A DNA stretch of 64,000 nt from Magnolia sinica (GCF_029962835.1 NC_080588.1:46235001-46299000); one strand, 5' to 3'. Positions 1 through 12,109 are shown, counted from the first letter of the stretch. Notes: a model not told the origin generated them from the sequence alone. Translations and numbers: made by a program.

Positions 1-545
1 AACTAAAAGAAGATCTAAATCTGAATTCTGGAATAAAAGAGAGTAATTGTGGTAATGTTTAAACTATTAATTAAAGATAAAAACTAGGGTGTCAAGGATC
101 CACTTGTAGCTATCAAGATGCTACCTTACTTGATTCAAGGAACACAGTTGGAATTGGAGTCCTATCTTATCCAATTGGAAGAGAAAGCAATTTAAATCAA
201 ATTTGAACTTTTTATTGATATAATTCTCAATGAAGGAGAATTATGAAGACTGGAAGGGATTCTATCACCCTACCATGCCCAGGAGACGATGGTGAACAAC
301 AAGATTTACCAATCTCAAAATTTTAAAATAGGAAAAGAAGATATCCAAAGCTATCATAACATCTATTATAATTTGAGTCACAATAAATCATAGAAAAGTA
401 AAAATATTCCTTTAACATCAAACTAGAAATCAATGAGGTTCAATAAGAACAAAAATCAAAGCAAAATAAACATCCAAACACACTACAAAATTCACCTCTT
501 AGCCCTAACTAAGAGGTTTAACCAACTATAAATATGATTAAAACC
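1..545 (-). repeat. Diverged Athila-type LTR fragment
   Basis: This stretch resembles, block by block, the first 700 bases of the two LTRs at 38479 and 48200. Shared blocks include the GGATCCACTTGTAG segment, the 'accatgcccaggagacga' segment, and the 'cacctcttagccctaactaa' segment at about 493-513. Similarity fades near 545. The left end lies outside the window, so it may be a solo LTR or the end of a truncated element. Many substitutions and indels make it clearly older than the intact Athila-like element. No coding capacity is visible. Confidence 0.7.
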
Positions 546-1082
546 AAATCTCTTAAACAAAGTATGAAAAATAAACTAGGGAAGAAGAAAAGCTCTTTTG
601 CAGCTGTTCCACCATTATGTATGCTCCTTAAGACATTTCCAAACCCTAGAAGATGCTTTGGAGCATCCCAGGGAGTCCTATTTATAGTTGTAGAACTCCA
701 ACTTTCGCACCTAGTTAGAAAAATCTAGAAACTGCCTCAAATTTATGCACTTTGCGTAGTTTCCCAAAATATACTCGGAGTTTCAGAAATATTTTTTCAG
801 GATAATTTCAGGATTCCTTTTCTTCACTTCAAATATTTTATTCTCTTCATTCCTCACTTAGTTTTCTTAGATCTTTAGTATGTGAATTCTTCATTAATGA
901 CTTCTAAATCTCCAAATCTTTATTTAATAATCTTTTGAGAATAAATCTTCCTTTTAACATCAATTTCACCTTAAACTCTCAAAATCACCTCGCACATGAA
1001 AACATGAATAATTAAATCGATTAAGCACTATTATGTTTATAAAACCAAGGTATAAATAGGGAGAAATACACAATATTTCATA
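546..1082. other. AT-rich DNA without recognisable gene
   Basis: Short, AT-rich sequence between the LTR fragment and the truncated copia element. One small open frame (534-728) starts inside the LTR fragment and resembles nothing I recognise. I see no promoter, RNA gene or clear repeat boundary here. Confidence 0.5.
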
Positions 1083-2465
1083 CTAAAAGGTCAACCCCCA
1101 TACATCAGAATGCACATAATCTAGAACCCTCTTATATACATGTTTCTCATGTTTAAAAGGACAAGCTTGATTGTTTACCATATATACAACGCTTACATAT
1201 ACTGGAATTAAATAACGGTCAAAAAGTATCTTCATGCTCCGCTCGCTCATGTGTCCTAGGTGCGCATGCCACATATGTGCGGACGTAGAATCCTCTTCAG
1301 TTGCTACAGATCCACCCAATGAAGTGCTCCCGATCAACTCATAAAGGTTACCATTCTTCTGTGCCTTCATGACTATGAGTGCCCCCTTTGAAACTTTAAG
1401 GGCACATTTGAACCCAGTGAGTGCACAGAGATATCAGACTATTCCTCAACTTAGGAAAGCCTCTCACATCTGTCCAGATATGCTCCATGCCATCAAACAT
1501 CTTGATGCACACCAACCCAAAACCAACCACGTTATGGACATTGTTATTACCCACAAACACATGGCCACCATCGCACTTACTATAACTGATGAACCAACTC
1601 ATATAAGGGGTCATGTGATATGAATCCTCAGTAATAAAAATTTATTCATCACTGAAATATTTGGATTTTTATGCGGTTAAAAATGTCACTACCACCTGCT
1701 TCTTTAACGAATTCTGTAGTGCTGGCCTCTATAGAAGAACTTTCTGATTTCTCATTCCTCGAATTAGGATTCTGACCATCCTTCTTCATATGCAACGTCA
1801 TGCCACAGTTCCAGTACTTCATCTTACCTTTGTCCTTGCCCTTGAATTTGGATCTCAATCGCAAAGATCCACTATCCCACTCAAAATTCCCCCCATTGTA
1901 ATCAGTGCACTATAAAAACACCTATGTCACCGCTTTTCTTTCTCATTGCCTTTAACTCAAGTACTGAGATAACGTTCTCAACATTAATGTTTATACACAA
2001 AGAGTCTTTAAATGACTTATACGATTCTAGAACAGAATTCAATGGAATACATTCATCTCATCTACATCCAATAATTTGTAAATGAGCCTATTAAAGTTAT
2101 TGAATGGGTCTCAACATAAGCTCCTTTTTTTCATATTTAGACTGAACAACTGTAGCTTCAAATACAAATGATTTTCAAGATATTTATTCACATAGATGTT
2201 CTCTAACCTCACCCGTATATCAACCATAGTCTTTTCTCTCATAACATTGTAGATGACCTCTTCCGTTAGACACAACTGGATTGAGATATTGGGCTTCTTA
2301 TCTAACTTGTTCCATTTTTCTTCTTTCAGATTTTCTAGTCACTTTCCAAGGAGTGCATCTTCCAATCATTAATGAACTAGGATGCCATTTATCTTAACTT
2401 TCCATATTTCAAAATTATTTTTTCCAGAATACTTCTCTACGTCGAACTTTATGTTAGATGTCATT
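1083..2465 (-). pseudogene. Ty1/copia gag-protease-pre-integrase remnant
   Basis: Read on the minus strand, a copia polyprotein can be followed in pieces. The gag start lies near 2465 ('MTSNIKFDVEKYSGK'). A gag core at about 2330-2050 reads 'SIQLCLTEEVIYNV' and 'NHLYLKLQLFSLNMKK'. A damaged CCHC knuckle at about 1800 reads 'YWNCGMTLHMKKDGQNP', with the third and fourth ligands degraded. A protease-end segment lies at 1396-1614, with 'DGGHVFVGNN' and 'MFDGMEHIWTDV'. The GAG-pre-integrase domain lies at 1083-1370, with 'LYELIGSTSLGGSVA' and 'HLGHMSERSMK'. Frames change several times. Coding stops right after 'LDYVHSDVWG', the usual start of integrase, so integrase, RT and RNase H are missing. 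The family is clear; the exact copia lineage is not. Confidence 0.85.
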
Positions 2466-2518
2466 GATACCTTACTTTCATATCTGATTTGCTTCCCAAC
2501 GTTCACTTTTATACCACT

Positions 2519-3041
2519 TGTTGGGACTCATGGAAACACAGAAGAATCAAGCAAAGTAATCACAATCGCACAAACAAGCCCAATAAGAAGGCATTATGAA
2601 TTTTACATTGAAAAACTCTTGCTGAAAAAAACCACGGCACAACCCTTGAATCTCTTTTTAAACCCTAGCTATGCCCTTGAACCTTTAAGAATACCATAGA
2701 AAGCATTAATCCTCTCCCTAATCTCGATTACACCTGATATATATACCATCCAATTAGAATAGTAAACAAATCGTGCACTTACGCAAAACTGTGTGTGCCT
2801 TCAATGGGACCTTCGATGGCATCAACAGACATCGAAGACCAATCGATGACATAGAAGATCCTTCAATGCCATCGAGTAGTGACTTATAAAACTGTTCAGC
2901 AATCAACTAAGATTTTTCTGAATATTCTCGAAGGGATTGAGCATCTGTCGATGGCATCGATGTCTGCTTAATGGGATTGAGCGGTCCGTTAATAACATTG
3001 ACAAACCCTGTTATAGACAAATTTAAGACATTACACAACAC
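2519..3041 (-). repeat. Probable 5' LTR of the truncated copia element
   Basis: The sequence begins TGTTGGGACTC directly next to 'ataccact', which is what remains of an initiator-Met tRNA primer site read on the minus strand. That is the expected arrangement just upstream of the gag start. It contains repeated 'cgatgacatcgaaga'-like words at about 2805-2990 and ends near 'cattacacaaca'. The outer boundary is a guess because the second LTR is missing. Confidence 0.5.
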
Positions 3042-5507
3042 ATTTCAACAAATCTCTTGAAAAGTACAAGATGATTTCTCAAATCTTTTACCATATGCTC
3101 TTTCCACATCTTCGAACAGATAAAAGGAGGAAGGAGAATAATAAAGAACATATTTTGAGAAAGAACAATAGATTGTCAACTTCTTTTTTCTTGAACATAG
3201 TAAGATATTAGTTCCTTTTAAGTCCACTTCTCTTTCTACATATTATTGTTGATTTTAAATGGACTTAGTGGATGAGGAAGAAGGTTCCGAGCAAGGCGAA
3301 TCAGAAAATCATTAGAGAATTCTATGCAGCCACATTGGATATTTTCGTAATGTGCTTGACGACATTCCCCTGGCCATTATACTTCATGATAAGGGGTTCT
3401 TTTAAAAAGGTATTCGATTTCATTTTATCCCTATTAAAAAATCAGCCATTAATTTTTTCTAGATATATCTTGGCATTTCCCTTCTCCTGTATCATACAGA
3501 TGGTTTCAAAGATTGAGTGCTCCATGATCATAAGATTGATATGATTGGATCGGTTCCATCTCTTGTATTTGGTTCGAATTAAAATAAGTGAGTTTAACAA
3601 GCTCATCTTCTCACAAAGCCAAGTCCAAATCCATGCATCCATGAACAATTTCTACTTTAGGAGCTCAAGATGCCAAATACCCTTGTTGACGGACCCTTTG
3701 AACAGTGTCTCTACTAACAACCACTTCACTCATCTGAGTTTTGACCTAACTTAGTTCAATCACTGCTTGTAATTGACCCAAAAGTGACCATAGGCACAGC
3801 CAGAATAACCAAGTGCCTTGGATCTTAGAATCTAAAATTTTGAAAACCTCCTTGAAAACAACATAACCAATTCAATTTCCAAGTTTTGAGAACTGTATCC
3901 CCATGGACTTATTACCACATTACGTTCCCCCCCTCCCCAGACTAATTGTAGTGAACGGTTAGATCTGGCATGAATGAATGGTCAGATTTGCATTGAATGA
4001 GTGATGAAATCTGACCATATTATAGCCAAAAAAGAATACCGAATGCTGGCTTAAATTTAAGACTGAAATTAGTCCTAGTTTAGGCCCAAGAAATGGATTA
4101 GATTTAAGGATAAGAACAACGTTGGTTTAAAACCAAACATGGTCCAGATTCACAGCAGAAAAAGGTCTAGATTTGCAGCCAAAATTGGCCCATAACATGT
4201 GGCTACAATCAGCAATATTGAGGCTTCCTTTGCTGCCTAAACTTGTTATGGATTACCAAAAAAAATAAAAATGGTTGTGATCAAATCATATCTAGCCATT
4301 GAATGATGTGCCCTACTTTCCACAATCACAAGGACCATTGATCAATTGTATCTGTAATCATTCAATCAAATCATCAACATGGTCTGAAGATGGATGGGTG
4401 GCCCACATCTCTGACTGAGGTGAGAGATCTAATAATTTCACACAAACCTGTGCAATAAATCAATTATCAATGTGGGTCCCTCATGTTGGGTATCATCGAA
4501 AAGTGTGGGTGCCACTTCCACAATCATCATATATAAAAAGTATGATCACACAATCTAAAACTTTAAAAAGGAACAGATCAGATTATAAAACACCTCATAT
4601 ATTTGTTTTCTATAGGTGTCCATACGTGAATCATCATCACAAAAAATGGACCGTCCATCACAAAGATGGACCCCAATATTGAAAAAAATTATGCCTAAAT
4701 ACGTAAAGCAACATATTTAGACAAACCCTGGATCTAGATAGAAATGCCTGATCAAGCCCATTTATAAGGATCCTGGACTCAATCATCGTAATGGGCCTTC
4801 TTCGGGGTGCATTACCAGCCTATCGATTTGACCACTCAAATGGTCTTATAATAATCATATTTTGTACATTTTAATGGTTCACATAATACTAGATGCTGCA
4901 ATGGGCGACCCATAAAAAATAAAAATAAAAATAAAAATCAATAGAAAAGAATGCTCCAAATTTATGTGGGCTTGATACTGGACCTGAAACATGCTTAAAA
5001 GGATTGGGCAGGACCACATCAAATAGTCCATTTAACCGAACATATTTGACAAATCAGACGGCTCACCTGATCTGGTTCATGCCATCGTTGGTCATTATAC
5101 ACATGTTTTTATCTACCGAGTGAGCTGCTGTTATTTGTGGCCTAGGATATTGGGAGCCGACTAACATGGGCTAACACACGTGTGCAACATTTGCTGATGT
5201 ATGATGCTTGATCTCCTTGAATGGGACTCACAGATGCGTCCGTTAGGATAGGCTTACAGATGCTTGATCTTGGACAGGGGACTCTTGATTGTCATATCTT
5301 TTGTTTTATACCTTTTGTTTCGCTGATATTATAGATGGGCTAATTAAGGATTGACCGATACAAGCATCCAAACAGCTCTCTCTACGCAGTTCTGCAGACG
5401 GGATGGTAATTGGTCAAGTCCCGCTTTCCAGCTCTTTATATATATATATATATATATATATATCGTGGAGAAGATTGTTGATTGCAACGGACGAGCCAAG
5501 GAGAAAA
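3042..5507. other. Non-coding stretch with repeat debris
   Basis: No gene is supported. At 3272-3400 a short plus-strand frame reads 'QKIIREFYAATLDIFV', faintly like the REFYA motif of the plant transposon ORF found at 37-38 kb, but nothing else supports it. From about 4380 to 5110 there are several 'gtgggtccc' and 'gtggcccac' words typical of the window's MITE-like repeats, without identifiable ends. A perfect (TA)n microsatellite lies at 5437-5463. Confidence 0.5.
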
Positions 5508-6046
5508 CGGAAACGGATTGGCTACTCCCCCCCCTGCCACCAGCCAATGGCTGTGGTCAGTGCTCTGTGGCCCCCGCCATGATGTATGTGTTTCATCCAT
5601 GCCGTCCGTATATTTTTTTAGATCATTTTATGGTATGAGACCAAAAATGAGATATATATCAATCTCAAGTGGACCACATTACAGGAAACAGTGTTGAATG
5701 AACGTCGACCATTAAAAACTTTTTGGGGGCATAAAAGTTTTGGATCAAGCTGATCTTTGTTTTTCCCTTCATCTGGGTCTGTATGACCTAATCAACAGAT
5801 TGGATATTAAATAAACAGTACAGTGGGCTTTAGGAGGATTTTAATGGTGGATATCCAATAACTATTGTTTTCCTGTGGCGTGATCCACCTGAGATTTATA
5901 TCCCTCTAAGTTTTAGAATCAAGCCCTAAAATGATCTGTAAAAATGGATGAACGGAATGGATGAAACACATACATCATGGTGGGGGCCACAGAGCACCGA
6001 CACCAACCACCGGGCTGGTGGCAGGGGGAGTAGCCAATCCGTTTCT
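5508..6046. mobile_element. 539-bp MITE with long terminal inverted repeats
   Basis: The left end (cggaaacggattggctactc...) and the right end, read in reverse complement (agaaacggattggctactcc...), form terminal inverted repeats. These extend imperfectly for about 100 bp, through the 'tgatgtatgtgtttcatcca' segment. An 8-bp direct repeat, GGAGAAAA, flanks the element at 5500-5507 and 6047-6054, consistent with a hAT-type target duplication. The interior has no coding capacity. The interior halves are also loosely self-complementary around a centre near 5775. Confidence 0.8.
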
Positions 6047-6159
6047 GGAGAAAATGGGCAAATCTGCCCTATGTGCGGGTCCATGCTTTACTGCATTAGA
6101 AGCAAGATAGTGTGGTGCAAACCTTGAGACTGGGGAATGCCTTTCCAATAATGACTTGT

Positions 6160-6641
6160 TTGGAATGGGGGATTAGGTGGTACGAAATTACATTTGGTGC
6201 TAAATAAATTCTATCATGTGTTTGGAATTTGATGGGAATTAAGGAGTGTATTAATCCAGGTATTTAACCTTCCATTCCCAATAGAAGACATAATGAAATT
6301 TTTGGTGAAATTCAAAACCTACTATATCTACAGGCCCTACTTTGAAGCATGTGTTTTATTCACACCATCCATCCATATGCACCATTTACACGTGACACTC
6401 GAGTTGTATATGCATATAGGTGACCAACATTAGTTGTGGAATTTGGCCCATTGATTACAATTCCAACGTTCATCTGATGCTGGTTTCACGTAAAACAATA
6501 TTTCTCTCAAATGAAGAATTCGATCCTTAATGTGGGATTAGCTGGTCAAAGTACCATAGTATTTCTAGACATATCACCATGCATAATAATATTATTAATT
6601 CCGTCTAATGCAATTCAATACCACCTAATCGCACATTCCAA
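6160..6641. mobile_element. MITE-like element with imperfect TIRs
   Basis: The left end 'ttggaatgggggattaggtg' and the reverse complement of the right end 'ttggaatgtgcgattaggtg' match over roughly 33 bp with a few mismatches. The element is about 480 bp, non-coding, and lies just beyond the previous MITE. I could not define a target-site duplication with confidence, so the superfamily is open. Confidence 0.6.
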
Positions 6642-7800
6642 AAAGGAACTGAAGCCCATCAGTGGCTGGCTTTGATAGGTAGCAATTCTTGAGATATTTC
6701 CTTCTCACGGGCACCCACTCATGGACAAGTTTAGGGTGACAATAAGCCAAGCTAGGGTCTTACCCTAAGCCTTCACCGCGACCCTACCCTTAGAGGGCCA
6801 GTCTGGGCCAAGGTTGGCTTTTTAAAGGAAAGATCGAAATTATCGAAGGCTTAAAATAGTCTAATATAATTTTCTTTTATGTCCCTTCCATCCATGGCAT
6901 ACCCATCGTATAAATGGCTTTGATCATTCAACCAAAACTTACATCAAAGTTTGCTTTGAAACTACACATGTACTTTCAATGAGAACCTCTTACGGGTATC
7001 TTTAAACCCTCTATTCTTTTTGAAGACCTGGTGATTAGACCGGGTCATTTGTCATTTGGCCAGGCCCTATTTGCCATGGATAGTGCATCTCGAGTCGAGG
7101 GGCCCAAGCCCTTGGTCCTAATAGGGTGGCTGCCTAGACTATTGCCACACCTAGAGAAGCTTCAAGCTTCCTTCTCAACGAGTTTCCAACCCAAGTTAGC
7201 TCATCCCAACTTCTTAGGTGCTAATAGTTTCACAAGAACTGGCATGATTGAGATGTCTTTGCTGTAAAAATACACCACGCAAAGACTTAAAACTCAATTG
7301 TGAACAAACTCAGTCTCAACTCAGTTTAGGTTTACGGGTTGACACAATGAATCGGTCAAAATAATTTGATGCAACATGACTTGAAAAGGAATGACACACC
7401 TATATACTTATATACACAAACATGTGGTATGTGAGCAAGGGCTGGGCAGACTCAGGTGGGCCCCACAGTAACATGTTTCCTATATTCAATCGGATCACTA
7501 GGTGCATGACTCAATTTTAGGCCCGGGTCTAAAATACCCACCCCATTTGTGCTTCATTTGTGATGGAAGTGGAGCAATTCCTCTTTAGGAACGGTTCTCA
7601 ACCGTGGCTAAATAGGGCGTCGCAAAAAGTAGGGACAGTTGAAAACTGTCGCAAATTTTCAATTTCAACCCAATTTTTATTTTTGGGAACAGTATTTTTT
7701 TTTCTTATTTCAGAATAGTTTTAAACCAAAAACTGTGCAGCTACGAGCAAAAGCCAATAAAATTGTAGCACTTGAACTTGCAATATAAAAACACTGATTG
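6642..7800. other. Non-coding; possible DNA-transposon fragment at its end
   Basis: No gene is seen. At about 7588-7665 short inverted words recur: 'acggttctcaaccgt' and 'gacagttgaaaactgtc'. Such 'gacggttttaaaccgtc'-type motifs are common in plant DNA transposon ends, but no complete element can be drawn. Confidence 0.35.
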
Positions 7801-8695
7801 CTTTTCGTAAATGCGCTTCAGTCCTGGTGAGACCATATCCCAGTGGGCCGGATCTTCCTTTGCACTTCTCGAAGAAGTCAGCGATGAGATCAGCAGCTTT
7901 ATCACCTTGGTAGGGATCAATGTGGAATCCTGATGTCCTGTGTACTATGATCTCAGCGGGCCCACCATGATCGGTTGCGAAGGTGGGAAGACCACATGTC
8001 ATGACTTCAACAACAGTGAGTCCAAAAGCTTCATACAATGCTGGCTGGAGTCATAGAGAAACATCCCATCAACATTATACAAACAGTAATTAGCAGTTTG
8101 CAGCAGTAAACCATGACCAAGATGGCTAAAATTCCTACAAGTAGCAACATTGCATACCTGTACGAGCAATGGTGCCCTCCACAAGAACAGAAAAAAGAGG
8201 AGTGTCATGGAAAAATTCAAGTCAAAATCAGTATCCACACAACAGATCCAATGAAAAAATATATATTTTTTCAGATATACCTGGGCAACTCCTAGCCTAT
8301 GTGCAAGCAAAGCCGCAACAAGATTTCCATCACCATAGTTGCCAATGATAAGATCTGGTGTGGCATGCAGCTCGCCAACAATCTCATTTACAACATCCTA
8401 TTAATAAGACGGACATTTTAGAGATTTCTAAGAGGTGGAGGAAGATACGTGACTGGCAGGTCGCGTAAAAGGAACTATATTAAAAGAGAGACCGAGAGTG
8501 ATAAAATCAAATTAGAGTTTACCTATGCAAAGTCTCCAAGTACAGCCATACATCAAATTGTGAGATCCATTTATGGAGAATTCCCTTCTCAGTTCTGAAT
8601 GGAACCTGCAGAATGCTCGCATGATCTGTTCCAATGATTTTCTCAAGACGCTGATTGCAAATAGTCTCTACTACATCAGGGAGTAGTCTAGTGAC
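7801..8695 (-). pseudogene. Sucrose synthase pseudogene fragment
   Basis: Three exon remnants of sucrose synthase (GT-B glycosyltransferase; sucrose + UDP to UDP-glucose + fructose) lie in order on the minus strand. Exon a, 8695-8523, starts after a CAG acceptor with '[19 protein letters not shown]' and is followed by GT. It is 173 bp; the family exon is, as I recall, 174 bp, and one base is missing near its end, giving 'ETF A stop'. Exon b, 8397-8281, is 117 bp, fully open ('[20 protein letters not shown]') and has AG/GT borders. Exon c, about 8049-7801, reads '[20 protein letters not shown]' and '[20 protein letters not shown]'. An extra base after 'FFEKCK' shifts the frame; in the shifted frame '[18 protein letters not shown]' follows. 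The exons between b and c, with part of the catalytic domain, are gone: only about 230 bp separates them. All exons before a, and the C-terminal exon, are also absent. The donor after exon c is degraded. Similarity looks closest to the SUS2/3 group (judged by eye). Confidence 0.9.
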
Positions 8696-8976
8696 CTGGG
8701 TTCCGGACGAGGAAAAACATCAAAGAAATTAGGGAACCCTACAATTACAGCTACAGGAACTTAGAAGAGAAAATTCAGGCTTTCTGAAATGAAAGTTGCA
8801 ATATCCAAACACTATTCAATGCATAAGCTTGTCGTAGTTAGTAATTGACATGTTTACAATGTTATCTTATAGGTAGGATATATAGAAAATCAATCAGACC
8901 AATGTGAATATGTTTGGAATGGTGAGAGCAAATTTAATCAAACACCTAGACGTCATAAAAATGAAAGAATCACAAA

Positions 8977-9660
8977 ATGTTACAAGTGGTTAAGAGATGC
9001 ATGTCTCATGGCCAGTCCCAGGAGGTAATGGCAGGAAAACTGCTCCTCAAGGCAATGGAATATGAGACATGCCCCTTGACAGAGAAGCTCCACAAAGGAA
9101 GCACACTCAACATCCACAGACATTTTTCTATGATGTTTACAGTGGAATATACAAACATATGAGGTCTGCTCCATGTAAAGGACATTTTTACCTAAAAAAA
9201 AAAACCTTCCCCATCACAAAAAAAAAGTACAGAAGAATGAAATGAAAATATAACGTGAAAGATGCATTGTTAGTAGAAAACAGTGCAATTTCCAAGGCCA
9301 ACATGAAAAAACCAGAATACAGTTTAAAACAACACCCATGACAGTTAAAACTGCATTAAATTACCATTTACATACCATGACAACTCTATATTCTTCCAAC
9401 TCATTGATAACAAAGTAAGAATTCAAAATAGGTAAAACAAGGTTATGCGAGACAGGTAAACAATCCAGTTGGATCAAGATAACAATGTCAATAAGGAACC
9501 AAACAAATGCAAGCCGACATGCAGCTAAGAGAGATGCATGACTCATGGCCAGTCCCAAACGGTAACAACAACAAAGCTATTGTTCAAGGCAATGGAATAT
9601 GAGGACCAGCCAATTCACAGTGGAGCTCCCTAAAGGAAGGACAATCAACATATGAAATTT
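8977..9660. repeat. Diverged direct repeat, two copies
   Basis: A segment of about 130 bp at 8987-9130 ('gagatgcatgtctcatggcc', 'caaggcaatggaatatgag') recurs in the same orientation at 9528-9655 ('gagatgcatgactcatggcc', 'caaggcaatggaatatgagg'). The copies differ by substitutions and small indels. They lie upstream of the sucrose synthase remnant, perhaps in a former intron or promoter. Short open frames over the copies do not match each other, so coding is unlikely. Confidence 0.6.
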
Positions 9661-10865
9661 ACTTCAAGATTGTGGTTAGAACGAATCACAAAATGAAAAT
9701 GTCAACATACATCTTTCCAAGATGAAAACAAAGAAGCAATGCCCAATATGCCTCTCAAAAGATCAAGTGATCAAAGCCGTAATTGTACATTCATGTAAAG
9801 AACGCAGACAGGCAAAGAAAATGGAGTCACAGACTTTTTATCTGCTTGGCTGATTCGACCATTGACTCGCAGATCTTTTATTCTATTGGCTGATTTAACC
9901 ATTGACTCGTAACATTGGCACTGTTTGGCAGTTTGAATTCATTTATTACTATCTGATAGAATATGCAACCTGTATAATCCACGGATACCCTCTTCATGGG
10001 CTATTCTCCTTAAAGCCGACAGCGTGCTCCTATATGGCACAATTCCCACTCGCATCCCTTGAGTCAACAAAAGAAAAGAGTCAAAAGGTTAACATGCCAA
10101 AACCAACGTTTTATTAATCAGCACAGATATCATTAGAACCAGAATAAGGATTTTCTATTACAAATGCAGCCTTGCTCAAAATAGTGTTTTTTTTTTTTTT
10201 TTTTTGAGATAAATAGGTTCATTCATTCCATCATCAAACATGAAAACAACCAACAATCAACGACCAAGAAGATTGCCACTTTACAAAATAATATCACTAA
10301 TACAGAAAAATGCTCTATTATCTATGAAAGCAAAAAAATATTACCAAAAAAAGGAAAAAGCAAACAATGCTAAAGATTTACCAAGAATATAACCCATATC
10401 TACTGCAAGAAAACCGTGAGGCTCCAATAAAGTCGAATATAATCTGGAACCCCATCACAGGATGAATAAAAGACACTATCAAGTGTTCAACACTGGATTA
10501 CAAATGTCAAATGATCTGAGAAATGAAATATGATCAATGAAGAGAAGAAATATTCATGGGCCAGTCACTGACACTTGAAGAAAATAAGATTCAACATCTA
10601 TAGAAACACCACCAAAGAGAGAATCTTAACATGGGAATGCATAAATCTTCCATGTAACAACAAGATAACAACCCCTAAGACAATTGGGACAAGAAAGCAA
10701 GTATAAAATTACCAGAAGAAAATTGCAGGAACCCATTCACAAATTTAAGTGCAATGTCCACAGGTAAGTCAGATTTATCATCATCATCATCTAAGCCTTT
10801 AGGATTTATCCTATCTGATATTTCAAAAACAGAAGGAAACAAAGGATTCATCATATGTGAAATAC
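9661..10865. other. AT-rich non-coding DNA with a poly-T tract
   Basis: No gene is seen. A run of 19 T at 10187-10205 is followed by 'gagataaataggttcattca'. Read on the minus strand this is a short 3' end followed by poly-A, as left by a truncated LINE or another poly-A retroposon. No flanking target duplication could be found by eye. Confidence 0.4.
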
Positions 10866-11025
10866 CTGAAATCTTGTCTTGACCACCCAGAGTGGATTGG
10901 TGGCATTGGTTGTTGCAGCTCCAGAACCAGCGGCAGCTATGATGTTGGCACCTATTGAGAGTTGATGGTTCCCATCTACGGATTCTACAGTGATGCAACT
11001 TCCAACACATTAAAGAGTCTTGACA
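10866..11025 (-). pseudogene. Exon remnant of a mitochondrial-carrier (NAD+ transporter-like) gene
   Basis: The minus strand encodes 'DGNHQLSIGANIIAAAGSG', then 'AATTNATNPLWVVKTRFQ', and ends at a CAG/GT donor at 10866. The PLWVVKTR motif is the PxWxxxTR form of the carrier signature seen in the NAD+/FAD/folate subfamily. The whole segment reads like the middle repeat of plant NDT-type carriers, which import NAD+ into chloroplasts or mitochondria. Upstream, a stop and poor similarity (only 'YF...LPVKTL') suggest a damaged exon start. No other carrier exons were recognised nearby, so this is most likely a gene fragment. An Ile-to-Asn change inside 'TTIATNP' would sit in a membrane helix. Confidence 0.75.
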
Positions 11026-11983
11026 GGAAGACAAAAGTAGGCAGAAAATTTAATTACTTAAATTCAAAAGATTAAATAAGTTGCGATAGAAATGTCGATA
11101 AAACAATTGATGATTCTTCACTTCATTAACAACCAGGGTAAAACATTGTAAAACTAACCATCTGAATAAAGCACGCTTTTGAGTTGGTCATACATGGTGA
11201 AATAAACTTGCACATTTGATGAAAACAGGATCACTTAAGAGTGAGGAATTTTCTTCAAGCAATTACTTCTAAATATCAAGAAACCCCACTGGAAGCACCA
11301 CTGGAAGCATTACAAAATTACAAGAAAATAAAATTCAAAGCCAGTGTTATAGGGCTACATTTCATCCAATTGTAGCATTAACAAAGGACAATGTTCTCCA
11401 CATGTCACATTATAAACAGAAGACGCTCCGGGTCAAGTTTTCTTTTCTCTGCTTCTGAGTTTTGTCATTTTGTTTTTTGGATCATGCTCCCTTGGTTTTA
11501 GTGAGTTGCTACATCTCAGTTTGTTGCTCCTTGTTGTAGTTCTGTCTACTTTTTTAATAAAATTCTCATTACCCATTAATTTGATAATAAATTTTTTTTT
11601 TTTTTTAAATAAAATTCTAAAAGCTTTAAATATATTGAGATGGTATAGATCATCATCACAATTCATAGTTATGGTGCATCCTGAAAACAAAACCCTACAA
11701 GTTATAAAGAAATCACAAGGATGTTCAACACAACGATCTGGCTCAATTTACCGCTTGAGTCTAGGTTTACCACACTATTGTCCTGCATTTTCCAATCCTG
11801 AATCCTGGAGCCTTTGGTTATGAGTAACCTAATTGTAGCTTAGGAAATAGCAATATATGTAATCTTAGATAAGGAGTTTTTGCATAGGCCCAGCCCGAAC
11901 AGTTCAAAACCTGGGCTGAAGACAACTCCAGGCCCAGCCAATTGACAGCCGTAAAATGACTAGGTAGTGAAAACAGAAAATAT
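11026..11983. other. Non-coding stretch
   Basis: AT-rich DNA without a recognisable gene. A poly-T run lies at about 11591-11606, close to 'tttttaataaaattctcatt'. That could be the 3' end of an old LINE-like insertion or a gene 3' UTR; the evidence is weak. Confidence 0.4.
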
Positions 11984-12109
11984 CTTTGCTTGTAACACCC
12001 TTGACTTTCAATTCGATAGTCAAGTGCTCCTTTTGGATATATGTTTCTTTGCTTGTAACAGCCTTGACTTTCAATTTGATAGTTAAATGCTCCTTTTGGA
12101 TATATGTTT
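11984..12109. repeat. 63-bp tandem duplication
   Basis: Two adjacent copies of a 63-bp unit start with 'ctttgcttgtaaca' at 11984 and 12047. They share 'ccttgactttcaatt', 'gatagt' and 'tgctccttttggatatatgt' and differ at only a few positions. No coding role is apparent. Confidence 0.85.

Noticed and set aside
3272..3544. Plus-strand frame with IIREFYA
   Set aside because: One short motif similar to plant transposon-domain proteins; the rest does not match and no flanking element is seen.
7001..7267. Plus-strand frame of 78 codons near 7031
   Set aside because: No similarity recognised and no start or promoter context.
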